A stretch of 64,000 nucleotides of DNA, taken from Pseudaminobacter soli (ex Li et al. 2025). GTDB taxonomy: Bacteria > Pseudomonadota > Alphaproteobacteria > Rhizobiales > Rhizobiaceae. The stretch lies in NCBI RefSeq assembly GCF_003012705.1, contig NZ_PXYL01000010.1:62001-126000 (forward strand), in the 5' to 3' direction. A program made the position numbers and the translations under genes. Within the stretch, counting starts at the first letter, position 1. Each line of letters begins with the position of its first letter. Under the pieces are notes generated by a model that was not told the DNA's origin, searched no databases, and saw only the letters and a program-made list of their open reading frames with translations. Below are positions 37,969-47,070 of this stretch, one piece after another.

Positions 37969-39198
37969 ATGCGACACACCAGTCCGGCCCAACTGGAAAC
38001 TGCGGACCGCTATCTCTCAACGCCGTCTTCTCCCGCAAGCGTGGCCGGTATCGACCGCAACAGCCGGATCGCCGTGGTTCACGACTGGTGTCCGGACTTC
38101 AGGGGCGGCGAGCGTGTCCTGGCGCGAATCTGCAGCCAGCTCCCGAACGCGGAGGTGTTCACGCTGTTCGACTTCCTGCCCGAGGCCGTGAAGCACCAAT
38201 ATTTTTACGACGTGGAATTCCATGCCTCTGCAGCCAACAGGCTACCCATGGTCAGGAGGTACTACCGTGCCCTGTTTTTCCTTTGCCCGTTCCTGATCGA
38301 GCAATTCGACGTCACCGGCTATGATGCGGTTATCAGCTCTTCGGCGGCGTTTTCACGAGGCGTCATCACCCGACCCGATCAGCCGCATCTGTGCTATGTG
38401 CACAGCCCCGCCCGCTACGCCTGGGACGAGCAATTCTCCTATCTAGAACAGGGAAAACTGGGCTTTGGGCTCAAAGGCACGCTTTTCCGCTATATGCTCC
38501 ATCGCCTGCGGGAATGGGACACCAGAACCGCGCATGGGCCCGATTTGATGCTGGCCAATTCCAGCTATGTGCGAACACGCATCAAGCGCATCTATGGCCG
38601 TGACTCGAGAGTAGTGTTTCCGCCGGTATCGCTCGGCGAGCTCGACTATGTCGAGGATAAGGACGACTATTATGTATCGGCGTCTTTCCTGGCGCCCTAC
38701 AAGCGAACAGATCTCGTCATCCAGGCCTTCAACGAAATGCCCTCCCGGCGGCTGGTTGTGGTCGGGGAGGGGCAACAGTCGGCCAGGCTGCGCGCGCTGG
38801 CTGGGCCGAATGTCACTTTTGCCGGCTTTCTTGCGCGCAAGGATTATGTGCGGACGATCGCCCAAGCCAAGGCCATGGTCTTTGCCGGCTGCGAGGACTT
38901 CGGCATCGCGCTTGCGGAGGCCCAGGCCTGCGGCACCCCGCTGATCGCATTCGGCCGTGGCGGCGCTGCCGATATCGTCAGGCGGCTTGGGGCTACGGAG
39001 AAACCTACGGGCGTGCTGTTCGACAGGCAGACTGTTGCAAGCCTCAGGGACGCCATTGACCGCTTTGAGGAAAACAGCGGCGAGATAACGCCCGAGTCCT
39101 GCTGGCACAACAGCCTGCGTTTCTCGGAGGAGCGTTTCGACCGCGAGTTCGGGGATGCGCTGGGCAGTGTGCGGTCGCCTTATGCCGAAACGGCGTGA
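37969..39198 (+). CDS. Glycosyltransferase family 4
   Basis: GT-B fold retaining glycosyltransferase of 409 residues. The N-terminal domain contains IAVVHDWCPDFRGGERVL, common in GT4 enzymes of polysaccharide loci, and CYVHSPARYAWDEQF. The C-terminal domain has FLAPYKRTDLVIQAF and the donor-binding E-x7-E motif in CEDFGIALAEAQACGTPLI. The ATG at 37969 was chosen because the upstream extension crosses the divergent promoter. Its last 19 bases overlap the 3' end of the next, opposite-strand gene. Donor and linkage cannot be told. Confidence 0.88.
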   Translation: MRHTSPAQLETADRYLSTPSSPASVAGIDRNSRIAVVHDWCPDFRGGERVLARICSQLPNAEVFTLFDFLPEAVKHQYFYDVEFHASAANRLPMVRRYYRALFFLCPFLIEQFDVTGYDAVISSSAAFSRGVITRPDQPHLCYVHSPARYAWDEQFSYLEQGKLGFGLKGTLFRYMLHRLREWDTRTAHGPDLMLANSSYVRTRIKRIYGRDSRVVFPPVSLGELDYVEDKDDYYVSASFLAPYKRTDLVIQAFNEMPSRRLVVVGEGQQSARLRALAGPNVTFAGFLARKDYVRTIAQAKAMVFAGCEDFGIALAEAQACGTPLIAFGRGGAADIVRRLGATEKPTGVLFDRQTVASLRDAIDRFEENSGEITPESCWHNSLRFSEERFDREFGDALGSVRSPYAETA

Positions 39199-40325
39199 TC
39201 GGAACCGCTGAGGTGCCGGCTCAGTTCTGCCACCGGCAGGCCTGCGGCCTTCCACATCGCGTGCAGATAAACTTCCGCCGAGCGTTTCCAACGATAGTGG
39301 GAAGACCGTGCGAGCCCGCGTTCAACCATGTCGCGCCGCATCGTCGGAGACGACTTTAGGGCCATGAAGCGGTCGAGCCATTCGGCTGCATTGTCCGGCG
39401 AGGCATAGAGCGCGGCGTCGCCGCAGATCTCGGGCAGGCTGGCGCGATCGGACACCACCACCGGGCATCCCAGCGCCATGGCCTCCAATGGCGGCAGTCC
39501 GAAACCCTCGGTGAACGACGGGAAGGCAAGGCACATCGAATCCCGCAGCAGAGCGGCAAGTTCGGCATCTGAAAGTCGGCCGAGCCAGAACACATTGGCT
39601 GCGCTCTCAAAGGCGGCTTGCTTGAAGACGCGTGGATCGGAGACGCCTACGATGGCAATCTTGAAGCCTTCGGCGCGGAGCATGCCAGCCATATCGATGA
39701 TCAGTCGGGCGTTCTTGTGAGGCGCGGCGCTGCCCAAAAGCACGATCGTGGTGGGGCCGGCCGCCAGCCGTGTCGCATCGGAGTGCTTTGGCCGCCATTC
39801 TAGCGCGTGCTCATGCCCGTTGGGTGCAATGAGGATATTGTCGCGTTGGCAAATATTATGCCTGACGAGCTCGCCCGCCGAATAATGGGAAACCGTCGCG
39901 ACGAGCTCGGCCCTGTGGGCAATGGCGGGAATCAGGCCGCGATAAAGCGCGCGGAATGCCGGCGAATAGCTTTTTGGGTAGTTGCGCGTGTTGGTGTCGT
40001 GGATGCAGACGATCTGCCTGTTCGCCAGTACAGGGCCAGTATTGCACAGGCTGAGCAGCCCCCTGCCATGGAGATTGGCCGGCAGCACGAGTTGCTCCCA
40101 CAAATGTCCCCTCAACGGCCCCACGGTGCGCATAGAAATGACCGACAAGGGCAGATCGAGCACCGCGTCGGGTGGCACCAGAAGTTCCAGGTTGAGGCTG
40201 CGGCCGATCTCCGAATGGTTTGCGAGTAGCCGGTCCAACTCGGTCACTATCTGCCGGGCGTAGCGCTGAACGCCCGTCAGATTCTGCGCAAGGAAGCGGC
40301 CATTGATGGCCCAGTATTGTCGCAT
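39180..40325 (-). CDS. Glycosyltransferase family 4 (paralogue A)
   Basis: GT-B glycosyltransferase of 381 residues, similar to WbpY/mannosyltransferase-type enzymes. It begins YWAINGRFLAQNLTGVQRYARQ, contains IVCIHDTNTRNYP and VATVSHYSAGELV, and ends in the donor motif FTEGFGLPPLEAMALGCPVV. The N-terminus closely resembles that of the divergent gene at 40574, so the two are probably a head-to-head duplicated pair with separate linkages. Its 3' end overlaps the preceding GT4 gene tail to tail by 19 bp. Confidence 0.87.
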   Translation of the reverse strand: MRQYWAINGRFLAQNLTGVQRYARQIVTELDRLLANHSEIGRSLNLELLVPPDAVLDLPLSVISMRTVGPLRGHLWEQLVLPANLHGRGLLSLCNTGPVLANRQIVCIHDTNTRNYPKSYSPAFRALYRGLIPAIAHRAELVATVSHYSAGELVRHNICQRDNILIAPNGHEHALEWRPKHSDATRLAAGPTTIVLLGSAAPHKNARLIIDMAGMLRAEGFKIAIVGVSDPRVFKQAAFESAANVFWLGRLSDAELAALLRDSMCLAFPSFTEGFGLPPLEAMALGCPVVVSDRASLPEICGDAALYASPDNAAEWLDRFMALKSSPTMRRDMVERGLARSSHYRWKRSAEVYLHAMWKAAGLPVAELSRHLSGSDHAVSA

Positions 40326-40573
40326 GGAACTCTCACGGGTCGAGCGGATGACACGGTCGACACTCTGGACCGGGCATTTTCAGTCGTCATTTCGTCCAAT
40401 GGGACATCACTGTTGGGGCGCATCGATAGTTTGTCATCGCGCCTTCTCCCTATGGGGTGCCAAGGCTTAGGCGCATACCTCCATCGTCGGAAAGTCGGTT
40501 CGGGCTTCGCGGTGCTAGGCTGGGATCTTCTGAGGGCGGCATCGCGCCGCCGATCCAAGAGGTGCCGCGACCG

Positions 40574-41794
40574 ATGGGCAAAGCCGAGGCTCCCAGACCG
40601 CAGGATGTTCCGGGCATGGCGGACAACGTCATCCCTTTTTCGCGGGCACCTAGCGCCACAACGGGTAACGGGAGAACCGACGCAACTGGCCACAGCGTCC
40701 GAAAGCGACGCTGGACGATCAACGGAGATTTCGTTGCCCTGAACCCGACAGGTGTGGCGCGCTACGCGCGTGAGGTGACGCTTGCGCTTGACACCCTGAT
40801 CGCCGAGGGACACCCGCTGGCTCGCGACCTCAGCCTCGATATGGTGACGCCCAGGCCGGCGCAGCTGCCGCTACGCGCCATAGCCGTGCGCGTGGTTCCC
40901 GAATATTCGAAGCCGCGCCTGCCGCAATTCTGGGTTCAGGCGCAATTGCCGAGACACGTTCCCGGTGGACTGCTCAGCTTCTGCAATCTCGCTCCTGTCG
41001 CCGTAAGTCGGCACATCGTCTGCATCCATGACCTGCACACCAGGCTGATGCCGGACAGCTATGGCCGGCTTTTCCGCTGGGCGCACCGGCTGATCCTGCC
41101 GCTATTGGGACGTCGCGCCGCGCGCATTGCGACTGTTTCGCAACTGTCGCGTCAGCATCTCGTGTCGTACGGGATCGCCACGGCCGACAAGATCACCGTG
41201 ACCTACAACGGCAGCGATCATGCGGCGAAATGGAAGGCGGGTCGGTCAAAGCTGTGGCCCGAGCGCCCCTATGTCCTCTGCCTTGGGCGCCCGCAGAAAT
41301 ACAAGAACATTGAACTTCTGGTTCGGCTCGCGCCGCTCCTGCATTCTATGGGGCTGGATTTGTGGATGGCCGGAGACGTGGACGAAACTACGGTTTCGTC
41401 GATCGTCTCGCCTGTGCCGCACAATCTCCGGCTTCTCGGCCGGGTCAGCGATGACGACTTCAAGAAGGCGCTGGAGGGTGCGCTGTGCTTCCTCTTCCCC
41501 TCCCGTATTGAGGGATTTGGCCTTCCGGCAGTCGAGGCGATGGCCAGCGGCTGCCCAGTCGTTGCTTCGACGTCGCCTTGCCTGCCGGAAGTGTGCGGTC
41601 AAGCCGCGCTTTATGCCGACCCGGACGATCTTGACGCCTGGGCCGATGCCGTCGGTTCCCTGCGTTTCAATTCGAAGGTGCGGCAAATGTTCGTCGAAGC
41701 CGGCCTGAAACAAGCCAGCCGGTACGGCTGGCGCGGCATCGCCGAGACCTATCTGCAACTGACGGCAGAGGTGGATGCCGAGGCAGCGGGATGA
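40574..41794 (+). CDS. Glycosyltransferase family 4 (paralogue B)
   Basis: GT-B glycosyltransferase of about 406 residues. After a ~40-residue non-conserved leader the domain begins RWTINGDFVALNPTGVARYARE, parallel to the divergent paralogue, with IVCIHDLHTRLMP, IATVSQLSRQHLV and the donor motif IEGFGLPAVEAMASGCPVV. The frame is open to GTG 40457; ATG 40574 follows AAGAGGTG by about nine bases, and ATG 40616 is another option. It starts a plus-strand run of three glycosyltransferase genes. Confidence 0.87.
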   Translation: MGKAEAPRPQDVPGMADNVIPFSRAPSATTGNGRTDATGHSVRKRRWTINGDFVALNPTGVARYAREVTLALDTLIAEGHPLARDLSLDMVTPRPAQLPLRAIAVRVVPEYSKPRLPQFWVQAQLPRHVPGGLLSFCNLAPVAVSRHIVCIHDLHTRLMPDSYGRLFRWAHRLILPLLGRRAARIATVSQLSRQHLVSYGIATADKITVTYNGSDHAAKWKAGRSKLWPERPYVLCLGRPQKYKNIELLVRLAPLLHSMGLDLWMAGDVDETTVSSIVSPVPHNLRLLGRVSDDDFKKALEGALCFLFPSRIEGFGLPAVEAMASGCPVVASTSPCLPEVCGQAALYADPDDLDAWADAVGSLRFNSKVRQMFVEAGLKQASRYGWRGIAETYLQLTAEVDAEAAG

Positions 41795-41836
41795 AACGGC
41801 GAGACGAGGGGCATCGGGTTACAGGAGTTTCTGGAC

Positions 41837-42814
41837 GTGAGCGTTGATGTCATCATCCCGTGCTACAACTACGCACACTTCCTTGAGCAGTGCGTCGGCG
41901 GCGTGCTGTCGCAGGCGGTCGACGGTCTCAGGATCATCATCATCGACAATGCATCGACCGATGACAGCGTCGCGGTCGCCAAACGTCTCGCCGAACGTGA
42001 TAGCCGCATCGAGGTCATCTGCCATGAAAAGAACCTCGGTCCGCATGCCTCCTTCAATGAAGGTATCGACCGGGCCTCAGCCGACTATCTCATGATCCTC
42101 TGCGCCGATGATTTGCTGGCCGAAGGCGCGCTCGAGCCGGCCATCAAGGCAATGGAACAGACCCCCGAAGCAAGTTTCGCCATCGGTGCCTATGCGGAAA
42201 TCCGTCCGCTTGAAGAAGCTGGCAGCGCGATCGCGGAAAGCTCTTGGCATATGAGCGACGGACTGGGCTTCATCAGGCGATGTTGCTCATCACTCGATCC
42301 CGTTGCGGCTCACGCGATCCTCGTTCGTAGGTCGGTCCAGATGCGGGCGGGGTACTATAACCCGAGGTTGGCTCTCTGCGACGATTTCGAGCTGGCGCTT
42401 CGGCTGGCGCAGATCGGGCACGTTATCGAGCTGTCCGCGCCGCTTGCAGTTCGTCGGATCCAGAGCGGGAGCATCTCGGAACCGGCATGGAACGATAGAC
42501 TGCGCCTTCTCCAGGAACGCCAGGCGGCGCTGGACTCATTCTTCGCCAGTGGTCGAAAAGGGTTTCCGGATGCGGACAAGATCCATCGGGTAGGGCTCCA
42601 GCGCATTGCCGAGGCGGCGTTCTGGTCCGCCGTTTCTCACTTGGCGCGAGGCAAATCAAGAATTGCGCTCAAGCTGTTCAGATATGGATATTCGCTGCGA
42701 CCGGCGACGATGCTGCTACCCCCGCTCGCCTATCTGGTTCGAACAAACGGCACCACAAAACGCGTCAAGGCGGTGATGCTGGAGGCGTTCGGCCGACGCA
42801 ACGGTGCTTCGTAG
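41837..42814 (+). CDS. Glycosyltransferase family 2
   Basis: GT-A glycosyltransferase of 325 residues with the classical opening VDVIIPCYNYAHFLEQCV, IIIIDNASTDDSV, and the metal/nucleotide motif MILCADDLLAEGAL (about 90). The later segment CDDFELALRLAQIG fits the acceptor-side motif. The GTG start nine bases after AGGAG is convincing. It lies 42 bp after one GT4 gene and 21 bp before another, so the three form one transcription unit. Sugar specificity unknown. Confidence 0.88.
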   Translation: MSVDVIIPCYNYAHFLEQCVGGVLSQAVDGLRIIIIDNASTDDSVAVAKRLAERDSRIEVICHEKNLGPHASFNEGIDRASADYLMILCADDLLAEGALEPAIKAMEQTPEASFAIGAYAEIRPLEEAGSAIAESSWHMSDGLGFIRRCCSSLDPVAAHAILVRRSVQMRAGYYNPRLALCDDFELALRLAQIGHVIELSAPLAVRRIQSGSISEPAWNDRLRLLQERQAALDSFFASGRKGFPDADKIHRVGLQRIAEAAFWSAVSHLARGKSRIALKLFRYGYSLRPATMLLPPLAYLVRTNGTTKRVKAVMLEAFGRRNGAS

Positions 42815-42835
42815 TGTGCAGCGCAAAGTCATAGG

Positions 42836-43921
42836 TTGAGCGTATTGCTTCTCGACAACTCCCTATCGATCGTGAACCGGACCGGCGCCTACTATCTCGC
42901 CAGGGACATCTGCCGCGAGTTCGTTCCGGCTCATGCCGATGTCAGATACTGGCGGTTGGGGAGGCATGCTCCCGAGGGCTTGTTCCGCAAGCTCATGGCG
43001 CGGCTGATGATGCTGGAAATCGGCCTGCTGGGGAACAGCGAGCGGTGCCTGATCGACAGCAATGCGGACGTCGGCGGCTTTCGTGTCTTTCTCGATCCCC
43101 TCTATGTCCTGCGGTCCCGGCTGACGGACAGGGACATCGTGCTGTGTCACGACGTGGGACCTTTGACGCATAGCGAGCTTTACGACCCGCGGACGGTCGA
43201 GAACTATCGTCTCGCCTACGGCAAGATCGCGCGCGCGAAACCGGGCATGGTCTTTGTGAGCGACTGGTCGCGAGCGCGTTTCGGCTCGATTTTTGGTGCG
43301 AACTTCCGGCATCAGATCACGATACCGCTCTATATGCGGACGGAATTGTTCAACGGTTCTGACGAGGCCGTGGCCGCGCTCAAGGGGCGACGGTTTTTCC
43401 TCACTGTGGGGGCGCTCGAAACCCGCAAGAACCAAGTCGCTGCCTTGAAGGCATTTCGCGACGGCCATTTCTGGGAGCAGGGCGTTGCCTATGTGCTCTG
43501 CGGCGCAAGGGGTGCCGGCCATGAGGAGATCTCGACCTTGGCGGCAAACGAGCCGGGCGTGTTCATGCTGAACTACGTGCCAGACGCGCAACTGCGCTGG
43601 CTCTACGAGCATGCGGAGGCGTTCATCCTGCCCAGCCTCCTGGAAGGCTTTGGCATGCCTGCCCTAGAGGCAGCCTATATGGGATTGCTGCCGATCGTTT
43701 CGGCAGACAGTGCGCTGGTCGAAGCGGTTGGTGGCGTCTGCATGGAGGTGTCCCCGCACGACCACCGGTCGATTGCCGATGCGATGCATCGTGCTCTGAC
43801 GCGAGGCGAAGCCGAGAAGATGCAGATGAGCTTGGCGCTTCGCCAGATGGCCGCCGGCGCGACGAAGGAAAAATTTCTCGGGCAGTGGCGGAATCTTCTC
43901 CTATCCGAACAAGTCGCCTGA
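42836..43921 (+). CDS. Glycosyltransferase family 4
   Basis: GT-B glycosyltransferase of 361 residues. It contains IVLCHDVGPLTHSE, a switch to the C-terminal domain at RRFFLTVGALETRKNQ, and the donor motif LLEGFGMPALEAAYMGLLPIV. The start is a TTG with a weak ribosome site, in a position that leaves the N-terminal strand SVLLLDNSLSIV intact. It ends 13 bp from the stop of the converging flippase gene. Probable late transferase of the repeat unit. Confidence 0.83.
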   Translation: MSVLLLDNSLSIVNRTGAYYLARDICREFVPAHADVRYWRLGRHAPEGLFRKLMARLMMLEIGLLGNSERCLIDSNADVGGFRVFLDPLYVLRSRLTDRDIVLCHDVGPLTHSELYDPRTVENYRLAYGKIARAKPGMVFVSDWSRARFGSIFGANFRHQITIPLYMRTELFNGSDEAVAALKGRRFFLTVGALETRKNQVAALKAFRDGHFWEQGVAYVLCGARGAGHEEISTLAANEPGVFMLNYVPDAQLRWLYEHAEAFILPSLLEGFGMPALEAAYMGLLPIVSADSALVEAVGGVCMEVSPHDHRSIADAMHRALTRGEAEKMQMSLALRQMAAGATKEKFLGQWRNLLLSEQVA

Positions 43922-43934
43922 AACAGCCGCGACG

Positions 43935-45422
43935 CTATTCGGCGGGCTGCGCTGGGGCCGGCCTAATCGTCCGGCGAATGGCCGAGAAAGCCTGGCCAAG
44001 CTCTTGCAGAAGCGGATGGCGTGTTGCCCGCAGGGCGAACAGCCAGCCGGCAGCTGCGAAGATGCCCGAAACGATGATCTGCAGGATGGCAGGCGCGGAG
44101 CCTAGGTCTGACAAGACCAGCACCAAAGCCGGACAGGCGGCGCTCGCTACCGCAACCAGGGCACTTCGTTGCACTGCCGCAAAAAGCTCCTGCCACTGCA
44201 GGCCGAGACGGCGGCGCAAGAATGTCAGTGACAGGCAAGCCTGGAGCGGAGCGACCACCAGCATGCTCCAGGCCGCCGCGTGCAAGCCGCCGACAGCGAT
44301 GGCGACCAGCAGGATCAGCAAGGAGGCCGGATAAGCGATGAGTGCCCTGATGCACACGTCTCTTATCGCGCCCAAGGAAACCATCACCGGGTAGCTGATT
44401 TCGGCAGAGAAGGTGAATAGCGACGCGATGGCGATGATCCGTACCAACGGAACCGAGCCCTGCCACTGGCTTCCAAGCACCAGCCCAACCACCGGATCCG
44501 CAAGGAGGGCAATGGCCAGCAATGCCGGCCATTGCAGGGCCGTGATCATCTCCAGTGCGTTCAGGTAAGGCTTCTTGAGATCCTGTCCGTCCCGAACCGA
44601 TGCCGAGAAGATCGGCAGGATAGCCGGCATTGCGCCGTTCAGCACGAGCCGATCGGGAATCTGGCAAATCATCATGCTGCGGCTGAACAGCGCCGCCGCG
44701 TGCGGCGACAGAATGTTTCCGAGCAGCAGGTAGGGCGCCATTTCGTAAATCTTGAACAGAAAGGCGGTCACTCCGTTATAGCTGCCAAACTCGACCATGC
44801 GTCTCCAATGCCGGAGCGTCGGCATGAAGATGGAAATGCGCGAATATATCGCGATCGCCAGAAGGGCCGTGAAGCAGGCATTGGCCAGACCGGCGCCGGC
44901 AAAACTCATATAGCTGAAGCCATGTCGGGCAAGGATGACCGTGACGACTGACGTCACAATCGCTCCACCTATGTTGATGATCGCCACCTTGCCAAAGGCC
45001 ATTTCACGACGCAGCAGCGTGACGATCAGCGTCGGGAATACTTCGATCAGCATGCAGATCGAGATGATGCGCAGGTAAGGCGCCAAGCCGGCAGGGCCGA
45101 AAGCTGAGGCCAAGGGGTGGGCAAAGACTGCAAGCGCGCCGGCGATTATGAGGGAAAAGGCAAGCATGACCGTGAAGGCACTCTGTATGTCTTCCCGATC
45201 AAGTTCACGATGCTGGATGAGGTAAGAGGTGCTGGCGAATTCGCGAGCCGACGATGCAAAGCCGACGATCGCCATCCCTACCACCGAGATGCCGATTTCC
45301 GCAGGCGTCAGGATGCGCGAAACCACCGCGACCGTGAGGAAATTGCAGATAAGCGCGACGTAGCGATCGCTCGTGCTGAGCAAGAGTACGCGTCTGATGC
45401 CCGACATCCACCATGATCCCAT
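43935..45422 (-). CDS. Wzx-type lipid-linked oligosaccharide flippase
   Basis: Membrane protein of about 495 residues with twelve or more hydrophobic segments, of the polysaccharide transport/MOP family. It opens RYVALICNFLTVAVVSRIL followed by TPAEIGISVVGMAIVGF, the typical first helices, and has FASTSYLIQHRELDREDIQ. It would flip the undecaprenyl-linked repeat unit to the periplasm for the Wzy-like polymerase. The frame is open to 45719, overlapping the divergent hydrolase gene; starts at 45422, 45407 or 45560 are possible and none has a strong ribosome site. Confidence 0.87.
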   Translation of the reverse strand: MGSWWMSGIRRVLLLSTSDRYVALICNFLTVAVVSRILTPAEIGISVVGMAIVGFASSAREFASTSYLIQHRELDREDIQSAFTVMLAFSLIIAGALAVFAHPLASAFGPAGLAPYLRIISICMLIEVFPTLIVTLLRREMAFGKVAIINIGGAIVTSVVTVILARHGFSYMSFAGAGLANACFTALLAIAIYSRISIFMPTLRHWRRMVEFGSYNGVTAFLFKIYEMAPYLLLGNILSPHAAALFSRSMMICQIPDRLVLNGAMPAILPIFSASVRDGQDLKKPYLNALEMITALQWPALLAIALLADPVVGLVLGSQWQGSVPLVRIIAIASLFTFSAEISYPVMVSLGAIRDVCIRALIAYPASLLILLVAIAVGGLHAAAWSMLVVAPLQACLSLTFLRRRLGLQWQELFAAVQRSALVAVASAACPALVLVLSDLGSAPAILQIIVSGIFAAAGWLFALRATRHPLLQELGQAFSAIRRTIRPAPAQPAE

Positions 45423-45497
45423 GCGCAGCCAGGTCGAAAAATGCGTTCTGGCCGGTCGTGGATTGTTTTCGGAAAGCTGCTGCGCGTCATGCCGGCT

Positions 45498-45557
45498 ATA
45501 AGGTGGGTGGCTACCGCCATAAGGTGTAATCGTCCCCCACCGTCCCCAATAAGGGTG
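45498..45557. repeat. Three direct repeats ATAAGGTG in the flippase/hydrolase divergent promoter
   Basis: ATAAGGTG at 45498-45505 and 45519-45526, then ATAAGGGTG at 45549-45557. Starts are 21 and 30 bp apart, close to two and three helical turns, which is the layout of activator-binding repeats. The region separates the minus-strand flippase from the plus-strand hydrolase genes. Confidence 0.4.
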
Positions 45558-45621
45558 CATTGCGGCCCAAGCACCGGCGGCTAGACTTTCTGTCCTGGCA
45601 AAAAGAGGAATGCGTTTCTTG

Positions 45622-47058
45622 ATGTTCAGGCAATTGACACTGGCAATAGGTGCCCTTCTGGCACTGTCCACCACCGCCTCAGCCGAGCTGTTGTGGGGGG
45701 TGAATGGCCATCCGTTCAACGCCTATCCCGGGGTCAGCATCGAGCGCCAGCTCGACTATGTGAAGGACCTTGGAATGAAGTCCTATAGGGTCAACATCTC
45801 CGGCCCGAGCTCCATCGACGTTCTGGCGGCCCTGGTGCGGGAAGGAAAGAAGCGCGGCGTCGAGATTCTTCCCGTCATCACGCCCGGCCTGGATCTGGAC
45901 AAGGAAGACGTCGACGCGCTGTACGAGAAGGCTCGAAAGCTGGCCTTCATGCTGGGGAGCCGTTTCAAGGGACAAATCGGCGTCTGGGAACTCGGCAACG
46001 AGCTGGAGAACTACGCGATCATCCAGCCCTGCGAGACGCGAGATGATGGCACACAATATTCATGCGAATGGGGACCTGCAGGCGGCGATAGTCCGCTGGA
46101 TTACTTCGGCCCGCGGTGGAAAAAGGCCAGCGCCGTACTCAAGGGGCTGTCGGTAGGCATGAAGCAAGCCGATCCGGCAGCGCGCAGGGCAATGGGCACT
46201 GCCGGCTGGGGCCACACCGGGGCATTCGAGCGGATGCAGCAGGACGGCATCGAGTGGGACATCTCCGTCTGGCACATGTATGGCCAGAACCCCGAATGGG
46301 CTTTCAAGGAAATCGCCCGCTACGGCCACCCGATCTGGGTCACCGAATTCAACAACCCCTATGGAAGCCAGCACGGAGAAGAGGGGCAGGTCGAGGGTCT
46401 GACCGAGGCCATGAAGCAACTGCGCGAGTTTCAGGCCAAGTACAATGTAGAGGCAGCCCATATCTACGAGCTCATGGACGAGACATATTGGGTCCCGGAT
46501 TTCGAGGCCTATATGGGGCTCGTTCGCTTGACCGGCAGCAAGGCCAAGGGCTGGGCGCCGGGGGAACCAAAGCCCGCCTATTTTGCCGTGAGGAATCTGA
46601 TACGCGGCAAGCTGCTACCAGCTTTCCCTCATCGAGACTGTGATCTCAGTGCGACGAGCACCGAAGAGTCGCTTGCCAACCGGCAGGCTGGTTTTGCCTA
46701 CTGCCTGGTACTCGGGCGTCAGGGCTCGAGGGAAGAGATCGCGCGGCGCGCAAGCGAGATCGAGCGCGGAGAGCATACATTCGACGGGCTGCTCATCACG
46801 ATGCTTCGCTCCAAGGAGTTCAGCCTGGCTTCATCCGATTTCGCGATGACCGATCGCGACTATGTCGATTTCCTGTTCCGCTGGCTGCTCGACCGCCCGG
46901 CGGATGGCCAGGGCCTGGACAGCTACGCACGTCAACTGCGAGACGGGTCGATGACGCGTGCCAATGTGGCGGGCGGCATCGTCAGCTCCTCGGAATTCGC
47001 AGGAAAATATGCGGCGATCTTGGACATGCAAGCCGCGGACTCCGTTCCGCCCGGCTGA
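45622..47058 (+). CDS. Exported putative glycoside hydrolase with C-terminal DUF4214 domain
   Basis: Protein of about 478 residues. A signal peptide (LTLAIGALLALSTTASA) is followed by a TIM-barrel-like domain opening LLWGVNGHPFNAYPG. GVWELGNELENYA and IWVTEFNNPYGS place two glutamates where clan A retaining hydrolases (for example GH39) have acid/base and nucleophile. From about residue 350 a DUF4214-like region follows, with FAYCLVLGRQGSREE, FRWLLDRPADGQGLD and VSSSEFAGKY, a module found in secreted polysaccharide-related proteins. It may trim or cleave the EPS in the periplasm, as PslG does for Psl. ATG 45610 is another start, but its AGAGGA is immediately adjacent. Confidence 0.75.
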   Translation: MFRQLTLAIGALLALSTTASAELLWGVNGHPFNAYPGVSIERQLDYVKDLGMKSYRVNISGPSSIDVLAALVREGKKRGVEILPVITPGLDLDKEDVDALYEKARKLAFMLGSRFKGQIGVWELGNELENYAIIQPCETRDDGTQYSCEWGPAGGDSPLDYFGPRWKKASAVLKGLSVGMKQADPAARRAMGTAGWGHTGAFERMQQDGIEWDISVWHMYGQNPEWAFKEIARYGHPIWVTEFNNPYGSQHGEEGQVEGLTEAMKQLREFQAKYNVEAAHIYELMDETYWVPDFEAYMGLVRLTGSKAKGWAPGEPKPAYFAVRNLIRGKLLPAFPHRDCDLSATSTEESLANRQAGFAYCLVLGRQGSREEIARRASEIERGEHTFDGLLITMLRSKEFSLASSDFAMTDRDYVDFLFRWLLDRPADGQGLDSYARQLRDGSMTRANVAGGIVSSSEFAGKYAAILDMQAADSVPPG

Positions 47059-47070
47059 TCGAGGATGGGC

